Source: Macrostomum hystrix
Lineage: Eukaryota; Platyhelminthes; Macrostomidae
Length of the DNA: 64,000 nt
NCBI GenBank assembly: GCA_950097015.1
Contig: CATNEN010000011.1
Coordinates: 2,030,001 to 2,094,000 of the forward strand
Direction: 5' to 3'
Shown: one piece after another, positions 36,601-45,029 of the stretch
Layout: each line of letters begins with the position of its first letter
Position numbering within the stretch: position 1 is the stretch's first letter
Position numbers and translations under genes: made by a program
Notes under the pieces: generated by a model
Seen by the model: the letters and a program-made list of their open reading frames with translations, nothing else
The model's database searches: none
Told to the model about the DNA's origin: nothing

Positions 36601-39600
36601 ATTCTAACTGTAGCCGCAGTACAGGCTGAGGACAACCCGAATGTGGCAGCCGCAGTCGTCTGTCCTGCCTGTCAGGTTCCGTTCGACCCGGCCGCGGCAA
36701 CTCGAGCCCGACCTGCCGCCCTGGATGAGTTCAAGGCTCGCTGCAACGCCTTCCTTATGGAGCTCATCACCCGCCTGTGCTTCCGTCGTGGCGGTCATGG
36801 CGGTAGGCCGCCTAGCAGCCAGCTGTGCGACCGTCTTCTGGCCTATGTTACCAAGAGCGTTCAGCATGACGTCGCCGCCATAACCTGCTTTGTTGACGGC
36901 AACGAAGAAGATGGCGATGGCAATACTCCAGTGTTTCGATCCTTTATTCTGCAGCAGCTGCTGGCTTACCGAGAGAGTGAAGTGCTCAATCAACTGGATG
37001 AACATCTCAAAATGGCTAATAGGATTATCGACTCGCCGGATCATTTGGCTCTCATTGTCGTCCACTGTCTGGAGGTAAGCTGATAAGCTGACAACGGCTA
37101 CCCCAAAACATGCAATCTGAAGTCACGTGATCAGCGGGGCAGATGGGTAGATAAGTCCAAAGCACGCACTGTTAAGTCACGTGATCAGCGGGACAGAGGA
37201 CCAGGCAACAGCCACCCAAAAACACGCTCTCTAAAGTCACGTGATCAGCAAGACAGATGGGTAGATAATAGCCAGTCCAAAACACGCACTCTGAAGTCAC
37301 GTGATCTGCGTCACAGGGTAGCAGGCAACAGCCACCCCAAAACACGCATTCTAAAGTCGCGGGACAGAGGGGCAGGCAACAACCACCCCAAAACACGCAT
37401 TCTAAAGTCGCGTGATCAGCGGGACAGAGGGGCAGGCAACAACCACCCCAAAACACGCATTCTAAAGTCGCGTGATCAGCGGGACAGAGGGGCAGGCAAC
37501 AACCACCCCAAAACACGCATTCTAAAGTCGCGTGATCAGCGGGACAGAGGGGCAGGCAACAACCACCCCAAAACACGCATTCTAAAGTCGCGTGATCAGC
37601 GGGACAGAGGGGCAGGCAACAACCACCCCAAAACACGCATTCTAAAGTCGCGTGATCAGCGGGACAGAGGGGCAGGCAACAACCACCCCAAAACACGCAT
37701 TCTAAAGTCGCGTGATCAGCGGGACAGAGGGGCAGGCAACAACCACCCCAAAACACGCATTCTAAAGTCGCGTGATCAGCGGGACAGAGGGGCAGGCAAC
37801 AACCACCCCAAAACACGCACTCTAAAGTCGCGTGATAAGCGGGACAGAGGGGCAGGCAACAACCACCCCAAAACACGCACTCTAAAGTCGCGTGATCAGC
37901 GGAGGGGGACAGAGGGGCAGGCAACAACCACCTCAAAACACTCGTTTAAAGTCGTGTAATGGGCGGGACAGAGGTAACCGAGATCCTCATCTGAGTGTCG
38001 TCCCAACCCAACACCGTTTGCAGGACCTGTGGATCTCCCAGCTCGCCTCGTTTCCCATCGAGCAGCGACTTTTTCGCGCCATCAGCCAGATCAGCCAAGC
38101 TGCGGCTCCCAACATATCGCCGCACGATGCCAATCCGCTCGACCTTCAACGGCTGCGTCAGGTAGCCAATTGGCGAGTCTGTCTGTCGTTGCTCGCGTCC
38201 AGCATCTCCCAGCTGCCCGATGGGACTCGAACTGTTGACCTGCCGCCGCTGCAAGACGCTCGACGACGGGAGCAGCTGGCCAGATCGCTGCTCAGGCACC
38301 AGTGGTCTCGCGCGTACTTCCTGCGCTGCCTGAGCCGCTACGGTGGCACCTGCGCTGCTCTGGAGCGACTGAAAACAGACGAATACCTGGCCAAGGTGTT
38401 CAGAGAGGAGATGAAACTCATCGAGGGTCAGGTTGAACTGCCGGACATCCTGTTGGGACACTCGGAGCTGTACAGAAATGTTCGTCGGTGTCTGTACCAG
38501 TCCTACCTTACTGGCGAGCTTGCGCAACAGGTGATTGATTATGATTTCTGCTCCTGTGCTCTAGAGTGTCCATAGTGTTAGAGGGTGTCCATAGTGTTAG
38601 AGGGTGTCCATAGTGTTAGAGGGTGTCCATAGTGTTAGAGGGTGTCCATAGTGTTAGAGGGTGTCCATAGTGTTAGAGGGTGTCCATAGTGTTAGAGGGT
38701 GTCCATAGTGTTAGAGGGTATCCACAGTGCTGCAGGGTGTCCACAGTGCTGCAGGGTGTCCACAGTGCTGCAGGGTGTCCACAGTGCTGCAGGGTGTCCA
38801 CAGTGCTGCAGGGTATCCACAGTGCTGCAGGGTGTCCACAGTGCTGCAGGGTGTCCACAGTGCTGCAGGGTATCCACAGTGCTGCAGGGTGTCCGCAGTC
38901 AATGCCTTCATCCAGCTCATGCCAAACCATTGCAGAGACCCGACATGGCGGAAGCCGACGGTTCCGTGCTGGTCCTGGCGACCCTGATCGCCACCTACCG
39001 ATTGCGTCACATGCATGGCCGCTGCGATGTTCAGCAGCTGACTGCCTGCATCAACCTCATGCTCAGCTGGATGTCTGAGCCAGCTAGGCAGTTGCACAAT
39101 CAATTAGCTCACCTGACAGACCCAGCAGCTGACAACAATCACCAGTTAGCTCTGCTGAGAATTCACCTGGCATTCGTGCTCAATACCTGTCAATCAGACT
39201 TTGTCAACTTCCTCAACCAGCTGCCTAATAGTTATCAGAACTGGTTGCTACCCGGAATGCGACACGACGAACTCTTTGAGGCCTTCACGGCTCAGGGTAT
39301 TGGCGGCACTCGGGCCTACGGTGAGTTTACATGCTTTTGACGCTTTTCGTAAATTAGCCATTGTAACCATTGTAATGTTCGCCTCGCTTCACCGACTTTA
39401 TTCACTGAACTATTGCAGCTTGCCCGAACGGACATCCGTACTATGTGGCGAATGTGAGTTTAAATGCGACACTAAATCTGAAACATCGATTATGAATTCT
39501 TCTTTCTTTGTCTCCCTTGACTTGTTTTGTTTTCCACCATTTTATCTATATTTCCTACCGTTCTTTTTCTCACCCTTCCGTCCTATGTTTTCACCCTTCC

Positions 39601-42600
39601 CTCCCTTCTTCTCGCCCTTCCCTCCCTTCTTCTCGCCCTTCCCTCCCTTCTTCTCGCCTTTCCTCCCTTCTTCTCGCCTTTCCCACACTACTTCTCAGCC
39701 TTCCCTCCCTTCTTCCCTCTCGCCCTTCCCTCCCTTCTTTTCGCCTTTCCTCCCTTCTTCTCACGCTTCCCACGCTACTTCTCGCACTTCCTCCCTTCTT
39801 CTCGCCCTTCCGTCCTATGTTTTCACCCTTCCCTCCCTTTTTCTCGCCCTTCCCTCCTTTCTTCCCTCCCTTCTTCTCGCCCTTCCCTCCCTTCTTCTCG
39901 CCTTTCCTCCCTTCTTCTCGCCTTTCCCACACTACTTCTCACCCTTCCCTCCCTTCTTTTCGCCTTTCCTCCCTTCTTCTCACGCTTCCCACGCTACTTC
40001 TCGCACTTCCTCCCTTCTTCTCGCCCTTCCGTCCTATGTTTTCACCCTTCCCTCCCTTTTTCTCGCCCTTCCCTCCTTTCTTCCCTCCCTTCTTCTCGCC
40101 CTTCCCTCCCTTCTTCTCGCCTTTCCTCCCTTCTTCTCGCCTTTCCCACACTACTTCTCACCCTTCCCTCCCTTCTTTTCGCCTTTCCTCCCTTCTTCTC
40201 ACGCTTCCCACGCTACTTCTCGCACTTCCTCCCTTCTTCTCGCCCTTCCGTCCTATGTTTTCACCCTTCCCTCCCTTTTTCTCGCCCTTCCCTCCTTTCT
40301 TCCCTCCCTTCTTCTCGCCCTTCCCTCCCTTCTTCTCGCCTTTCCTCCCTTCTTCTCGCCTTTCCCACACTACTTCTCACCCTTCCCTCCCTTCTTTTCG
40401 CCTTTCCTCCCTTCTTCTCACGCTTCCCACGCTACTTCTCGCACTTCCTCCCTTCTTCTCGCCCTTCCGTCCTATGTTTTCACCCTTCCCTCCCTTTTTC
40501 TCGCCCTTCCCTCCTTTCTTCCCTCCCTTCTTCTCGCCCTTCCCACACTACTTCTCACCGTTCCCTCCCTTCTTCTCGCCATTCCCTCCCTTCTTCTCGC
40601 CCTTCCCACACTATTTCTCACCCTTCCCTCCCTTCTTCTCGCCGTTCCTTCCCTTCTTCTCGCCATTCCCTCCCTTCTTCTCGCCCTTCCCACGCTACTT
40701 CTCACCCTTCCCTTCCTTTTTCCCTCTCTTCTTCTCGCCCTTCCCACACTATTTCTCACCCTTCCTTCCCTTCTTCTCGCCGTTCCTTCCCTTCTTCTCG
40801 CCTTTCCCACACTTCTTCCTACTCTTGCCTCTCTTCTTCTCACCCTTCCCACACTTCTTCCCACCCTTCCCTCTCTTCTCGCTCTTCCCTCTCTTCTTCT
40901 CGCCCTTCCCTCCCTTCTTTACGCCCTTCCCTCCCTTCTTCCTATATTATCTGCTGTTATATTTGCCTGGCCAGTCACCAATAAGCCAGCATTGACTAGC
41001 CGCAGCCGTTTCCCAATGACAGTGCGGCCAGCCGATGCAGCAGGCTCGCTGTGCAGACTGCGGCAGCGCCATAGGCGGTCAGAACCACCAGCTGGTGGCG
41101 GGCAACGCGGGCTACCAGGCCGCTGACAGAACTCAGCGCGGCTTCGTGCCGGCGATGGACCAGAACCGGCCGGAACCGGTTCGCCAGCTGTCGGCGGGCG
41201 GGGTGGCGCTGCTTCGATCGCTGCAGTCGCTGGCGATGCTGCTAGCGCGTCAACCGGCTCAGCAGTTTCTCGTAGAGTTCCGCACCGGCCTGACGATGTT
41301 CGGCCGAGCCACGGGCCGCAGCGAGGAGGATGCGGCCCACGCCCTGCACCTCCTGCTGCTTCGCTGCCTGTCGGTCCCCGCCGCCGCCGCAGCGTTCAAC
41401 CTCGGCAGCAATGACGGACGTCGCGAGTTCGAACATCGCATCGAGACCCGCCTCCTGCGGCCTCTGCTGGACAATCTGACCGCCTGGCTTCAACAATCGA
41501 ACCGTGTCGTTGGCCAGGACGACCTTGGCCGCACCTCCGAGCTGGTCCGCCTGGTTCAGGAAACCTCCGAGCTGGACCGTCAGCAGGCTCATGAAGGACA
41601 GCTGTGGCGCTTCCGTCAGGTCATCTCCGTTGAGCACGCCGTGCAGACGTTCCGGGAGCTCGGCGCCGAGCAGAAGACCAGACACGCCCTCATCGAAGCC
41701 GTCACTCGCTGGGAATTCGCTCTGCGCCACGTCAGGGCCCTGCCAGACCTGCTGCAGCTGGTCAAGGACCTGGTGGCCACCTGGAAGCTCAACTTGTCTA
41801 CCAAAGATGCCAAGAATCATAGCGTCCAGTCCCTGCTTAGGAATGACAGGTTGGCAGGCTTTAGTCTGTGCTCATTGACTGTGCTCAGTGACTGCTCAAT
41901 GACTGCGTGCTCAGTGGCTGTGCTCAATGACTGTGTGCTAAGTGGCTGTGTTGAATGACTGTGTGCTCAATGACTGTGTGCTCAGTGACTGTGCTCAATG
42001 ACTGTGTGCTCAGTGACTGCTCAATGACTGCGTGCTCAGTGGCTGTGCTCAATGACTGTGTGCTAAGTGGCTGTGTTGAATGACTGTGTGCTCAGTGACT
42101 GTGCTCAATGACTGCGTGCTCAGTGACTGTGCTCAGTGACTGTGCTCAATGACTGTGTGCTAAGTGGCTGTGTTGAATGACTGTGTGCTCAATGACTGTG
42201 TGCTCAATGACTGTGTGCTCAGTGACTGTGCTCAATGACTGCGTGCTCAGTGACTGTGCTCAGTGACTGTGCTCAGTGACTGTGCTCAATGACTGCGTGC
42301 TCAGTGACTGTGCTCAGTGACTGTGCTCAGTGACTGTGCTCAATTACTGTGTGCTCAATGACTGTGTGCTCAATGACTGTGTGCTCAGTGGCTTTGCTCA
42401 ATGACTGCGTGCTCAGTGACTGTGCTCAGTGACTGTGCTCAGTGACTGTGCTCTGTGACTGTGCGTTTAGTGTCGGGTCATTGACGGTAGGTTTAGTGAC
42501 TGTGAGGTTGGGGTCAGGGTTGGAACTTAAGTTATTATTAACTTACTGAAGTTAATGATTGTTCTATTCCTAGAATTAAACGTACAGTACAGTATGATAC

Positions 42601-44322
42601 AACGTATCAGAAAAATGTGACAATATTCTAATACTCTACTACAGTGAGTAGTTAATACGCTTATTCCCAATCGAATTATTTCCGCAGGTTTGAGGCCGGA
42701 GTTCGAGTCTTCCAGCGCACCTGGGAGGCTCTCCGTGGTCACCTGGCTGGCAGGGGAGCCAGATTTCCTGAAGCCGTCTTCCCCATTACGCTGCACATAA
42801 ATCCCTTTGAGGACATGAGACTGGCTGCTCTTTTGCCCCATCGGGGTGTCTGGGGCCGCTGCATTGTGGGCCTGGTGCAGCTGCTGATGGAAGGCCAGAA
42901 TGCCGTTCTGGAGGCCAGCAAGATTCAGTGCGACGAGATCGACGTCTGCCAGGTTTGGGTCGCGTATTTGCGTTTAATAAACCTTTGCAGTGACGCAAGC
43001 TTTTTCAACTCAAAATTATATTTTCCGTCATATGCTTCCAGGCTACTAACAAGTAGGCTAGTTGCGCATTTTGCAAGTATAATTTCAAGTTAAGATTCCT
43101 TTCAGACTACTATCAAGTAGGCTAGCTGCGCATTTTGCAAGTATAATTTCAAGTTAAGATTCCTTTCAGACTACTATCAAGTAGGTTAGTTGTGCATTTT
43201 AATACCATAATTTATGTTTCGAATTTCCGATGGCACCGCAGGCGGACACAGCCTCGATGATCGCGTACGACCCGGACGCGGACCTGCTGCCAGTCTTGCT
43301 GGCTAATTGTGCCTACTCCCTGCGTCCCGGCCAGGGCTGCCGGGTGGACTACAACTTCGCCGGCCTGCAGCAGCAACTAGCTGAGCTGCTGGTGCGAGGC
43401 AAACTCAAGCTGACTGGCCACCTACCGGAGATGCTCTATAAGGAAGAGTTTAACCTGATGGAGCAGTTCCAGCTGCTGGACAAGGTAAGCTGCTGCTGAA
43501 AACCTATTTCGGGCTGCTAAGATGGTCATTGAGCTAGTTACAGCCAGTTACAGCCCGTTACAGCCAGTTAAAGCTAGTTAAAGCCAGTTACAGCCCGTTA
43601 CAACCAGTTACAACTACTTGTAGTTACAGCTAGTTACAACCAGTTAGAGCTAGTTACAGCCAGTTACAGCCAATTACAAATAGTTACAGCCAGTTACAGC
43701 AGTCCCATCCCCTTCCCAGGCGGTGCCGCAGCGCGCTACTCCGAGCAGCTCGGCAGTTGCCCACGCGCTCAGCTCGGATCTGCCCAGCAGTACTCCCGTC
43801 ATCACTTCGCTGCTGGAGGAGCTGCTGCCGCCGACCGTCAGCTTCCTGACTTCGCTGGCGCCGCAGGACCGGTCGCAGCTGCTGCACGACTTCATGACGA
43901 AGTCGCTGCGGATGCCGCACGGCCTGCCGGAGCCGCTGCGCCGCTGCGTCACCATCGACCACGCCCGCCTGCTGTGGCTCGCGCTGGACCGTCTGCGCTG
44001 CCAGCAGCTCGCTGACGATGGCTTCGAGCCGTTCCGCGACTGTCCAGGCCTCGAGGCGGCTCCGCTGGAGCCTCGGCTGAGCCGCCTGCTGCCCTGCGAC
44101 CTTCGCAACCGGCGCAGCCTCCTGCTGGAGCGGCTGCACAGCCTGCTGAAGCTGCAGCTGGCCAGCAGGTCGGACCTGCTCGACCTGCCGCTCTCCGAGA
44201 TCGCCCTCATCTACACCGAATACGAAGGCGTCTTCGATGACTTCAACGACCAGCTGCTCTGCAGGCACGCCGCCGCCATCTGGACGGCCACCTTCTCGTG
44301 TGAGGAATTGCGCGGCGATTGA
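18659..44322 (+). CDS. RNF213: RNF213 (mysterin) homolog: giant AAA+ E3 ubiquitin ligase, 22 exons, 5455 aa
   Basis: Exons: 18659-21421, 21539-21786, 21843-22139, 22234-22450, 22573-22914, 23008-23118, 23205-23339, 23425-23620, 25691-25993, 26061-33146, 33213-33375, 33475-34126, 34648-34965, 35064-35170, 36510-37074, 38024-38530, 38936-39320, 39419-39453, 41023-41849, 42688-42952, 43242-43484, 43720-44322. All junctions are phase-consistent, summing to 5,455 codons (human is about 5,207). Order: Cys-rich zinc ribbons; Gln-rich 15-residue repeats (about 216-417); a CBM20-like segment; stalk; AAA2 GMGKS 2427-2431; AAA3 GETGCGKT at 2824 and DE 2891-2892; AAA4 GKPGSSKS at 3165 and DEVGLAEDSPKMPLK at 3240; then NWALDPAKMNRG, RING 4317-4367, RZ finger 4800-4823 and the C-terminal domain. 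In vertebrates RNF213 ubiquitinates lipid A and other targets, remodels lipid droplets and restricts intracellular microbes. I infer a similar cytosolic ligase. Asp replaces the RING His. Confidence 0.95.
19304..19912 (+). repeat. 45-bp coding minisatellite in RNF213 exon 1
   Basis: Thirteen full copies and a partial one of an in-frame 45-bp unit encoding QDQPLQHGSQMSTVP (variants QDQPP, QDQTV, STIP). It lies in the disordered linker between the N-terminal zinc ribbons and the CBM20-like segment. Most changes are silent or confined to two codons. Confidence 0.97.
24121..24224. repeat. 52-bp perfect tandem duplication
   Basis: Two adjacent copies (24121-24172, 24173-24224) of a 52-bp unit beginning GGCCAAATAAATGGCTCCGC. 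It is bracketed by the inverted motif AGTCTATGGTAAAA (ending at 24041) and TTTTACCATAGAGTC (from 24233), suggesting the body of a small non-autonomous element. Confidence 0.85.
24528..25097 (-). pseudogene. Truncated Crypton-type tyrosine recombinase, N-terminal domain only (189 aa)
   Basis: The frame contains TVKKCEWMLSTFNEWHAFKK, DLNFLLKLFILEVRTKRNER, YSAGTLKDFFSMLQYQMRN and FAECRRALDAAMKLSTAEGK. This is the layout of the N-terminal, SAM-like DNA-binding half of Crypton recombinases and their domesticated relatives (ZMYM, QRICH1 and KIAA1958 types). The catalytic half with the R..HxxR..Y residues is absent: the frame runs into unrelated sequence and stops at 24528. A start at MYMSSPRFESL is plausible. 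It is antisense within RNF213 intron 8. It is probably a dead or non-autonomous remnant, though an exon-split element cannot be excluded. Confidence 0.7.
25255..25415. repeat. Foldback hairpin with ~60-bp arms
   Basis: The left arm 25273-25333 (CCCACTTATTTCGGCTGTCT onward) pairs with the right arm 25337-25395, leaving a tiny loop in GGCTTCGCCT. A related single arm in the opposite sense lies at 23927-24010 (ATGTATAATATTTTCCATTT to GACCGAGGCGAAGCCGAG). The pair thus flanks the Crypton-like fragment. Confidence 0.85.
26061..33146 (+). other. RNF213 exon 10: single 7.1 kb exon encoding stalk end, AAA core and start of E3 module
   Basis: The exon encodes about 2,362 residues without interruption. 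It includes the degenerate AAA2 loop (SDRSGMGKS), AAA3 (VVLMGETGCGKTKLVEFLS, ILFFDEVNTT, IAACNPYRKHPE) and AAA4 (FVVGKPGSSKSLGKSIV, VVILDEVGLAEDSPKMPLK, GISNWALDPAKMNRG). It continues through the conserved EFFGLRDYFSLVKH, FGSSFPKDQDYSKIC, LGLGTHRLKC and FPIPLINRLEKHKL. Both active Walker A lysines and Walker B DE pairs are present. The acceptor TTATTCCAG and donor GAGAG|GTAAGC are both phase 1. Confidence 0.95.
34140..34610. repeat. 20-bp hairpin-forming minisatellite in RNF213 intron 12
   Basis: About 23 tandem copies of AACAGGAAGGTTTCCTGTCT. Each unit has a 7-bp inverted repeat (ACAGGAA/TTCCTGT) around a 3-nt loop, so the array can form serial hairpins on either strand. It starts about 14 nt after the donor at 34127. 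Confidence 0.95.
35225..36330. repeat. 21-bp minisatellite in RNF213 intron 14
   Basis: About 52 copies of GAGAGAGATGAGACATGGCTG (variants ATG, AAATGGCTC). The unit is seven codons, giving spurious ORFs of about 390-420 codons on both strands. The plus strand is purine-rich. An AAT-rich microsatellite follows at 36325-36365. Variants occur in blocks, implying segmental duplication. Confidence 0.97.
36510..37074 (+). other. RNF213 exon 15: RING finger exon (His replaced by Asp)
   Basis: Zinc-ligand spacing: CPTC (residues 4317, 4320), LPC (4332), then D at 4334 where C3HC4 RINGs have His, CRTC (4337, 4340) and CPAC (4364, 4367). The codons at 36565-36573 read TGC AAC GAT. The exon continues into the helical region after the RING (FLMELITRLCF), which matches the vertebrate FFVDLVSTICF segment. 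Confidence 0.9.
37120..37965. repeat. 60-bp near-perfect minisatellite in RNF213 intron 15
   Basis: About nine nearly identical 60-bp units (37375-37905) containing AACACGCATTCTAAAGTCGC and GTGATCAGCGGGACAGAGGG. They are preceded by diverged units that carry AAGTCACGTGATCAGCG. The homogeneous core flanked by diverged edges is the profile of recent expansion or gene conversion. Confidence 0.97.
38565..38905. repeat. Two-phase 19-bp minisatellite in RNF213 intron 16
   Basis: The first half is GTGTTAGAGGGTGTCCATA and the second half GTGCTGCAGGGTGTCCACA. Both units are 19 bp and differ at four positions, with an abrupt switch at about 38725. Two variants of one ancestral unit appear to have expanded independently. 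Confidence 0.95.
39419..39453 (+). other. RNF213 exon 18: 35-nt microexon with the first half of the RZ finger
   Basis: It encodes ACPNGHPYYVAN, giving zinc ligands C4800 and H4804. The acceptor TATTGCAG and donor AAT|GTGAGT are canonical. The following exon (41023-41849) opens with CGQPMQQARCADCGSAIGGQ. This supplies C4811, aligned with the catalytic RZ Cys of vertebrate RNF213 (same spacing), and the ligands C4820 and C4823. Confidence 0.93.
39570..40955. repeat. Polypyrimidine minisatellite with 219-bp higher-order repeat
   Basis: CTTCCCTCCCTTCTTCTCGC-type units fill RNF213 intron 18. From about 39720 a 219-bp composite repeats at least three times, with corresponding points at 39939, 40158 and 40377. 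The plus strand is almost purely C/T for 1.4 kb. This causes long spurious ORFs (up to 641 codons) and could allow triplex (H-DNA) structure. Confidence 0.95.
41865..42520. repeat. Minisatellite of TGACTGTGTGCTCAA-type units in RNF213 intron 19
   Basis: Units such as CAATGACTGTGTGCT, CAGTGACTGTGCT and AAGTGGCTGTGTTGA are mixed in higher-order blocks. The array begins about 15 nt after the donor at 41850. Confidence 0.93.
43020..43215. repeat. ~67-bp tandem triplication in RNF213 intron 20
   Basis: The segment containing CTACTATCAAGTAGGCTAG, GCATTTTGCAAGTATAATTT and CAAGTTAAGATTCCTTTCA occurs twice in full and once partially. Confidence 0.85.
43530..43705. repeat. 10-bp AGTTACAGCC minisatellite in RNF213 intron 21
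   Basis: About 17 imperfect copies of AGTTACAGCC (variants AGTTAAAGCT, AGTTACAACC). It ends some 15 nt before the last exon's acceptor (CCCTTCCCAG at 43710-43719). Confidence 0.9.
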
Positions 44323-45029
44323 AGAGCGTTGATTAAATTTCGCACTATGCCCTACTCGACTCGTGTTGGACAGTAGACTAGTGAGGACATTTTTCCCTTT
44401 TTTCTGTGGACAAGTTTGTTACTTTTTTTAACTTGAATTAAAATTTTGACATGGTTTGAAAATAAGTTCCATATATATTTTTAATCTATCGTGTTTACTT
44501 AATGCGGCACTCCGATTGCACTGTAATATTTTATATGAAATTTATTGGAATGTCTATTAATTAAATAGTTTATTTATAAAATAGATGAATACACACAAAA
44601 TAATACTTGCAAGGCTCAGTAGTGTGGTTGGAGTGTCTCAGACCCGGTTTTTATCACGTTGCCACTTTTCAAATATATAATTTTAGACTAATAGCTATTT
44701 TCTGTCGTTTTGAAAAAACTTTCAGCAATACCAAATTTTTCATCTTTTTTATAATTTACCGTTTTTAATTCCAAAATTATGTCTGTTAAAGTGAATACTT
44801 ATTTCCACATCTTCACACTTGATTTGCTGGTTCGGAATAATATCTATATATACGTATAATACTTTACTGTGGCGAATCTTTCAGTCACAATTATTTAGTA
44901 TGCTATCCAGTTGTTTCTAAAGACACTAACTATTTTCACATTTGTAAGAAAAATACATTTCTTTTGTTTTCTTCAGTTTTCTTTTGTCTTGTGGCTAACA
45001 TCTGACTAGAAGGTCGGCAGTTCGAATCT
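44323..45029. other. RNF213 3' UTR and AT-rich intergenic DNA
   Basis: ATTAAA at 44437-44442 lies 115 nt after the stop and is a likely polyadenylation signal. At 44990-45025, CTAACATCTGACTAGAAGGTCGGCAGTTCGAATC resembles the 3' half of a tRNA-like SINE head (B box GGTCGGCAGTTCGAATC). No gene is seen. Confidence 0.55.

Noticed and set aside
37375-37905. Possible CRISPR array (60-bp identical units)
   Set aside because: Units are contiguous with no unique spacers, the context is a eukaryotic intron, and there are no cas genes.
40472-40864. Arg/Glu/Gly-rich minus-strand ORFs (also at 39591-39932, 39939-40151, 40158-40370)
   Set aside because: Reverse-strand reading of the polypyrimidine repeat. 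Identical copies at 219-bp spacing reflect the repeat, not genes.
39201-41126. Open frames of about 485-640 codons rich in Phe/Pro/Ser/Leu
   Set aside because: Pure polypyrimidine intron repeat in three frames. The flanking exons 39419-39453 and 41023-41849 join exactly as an RZ finger.
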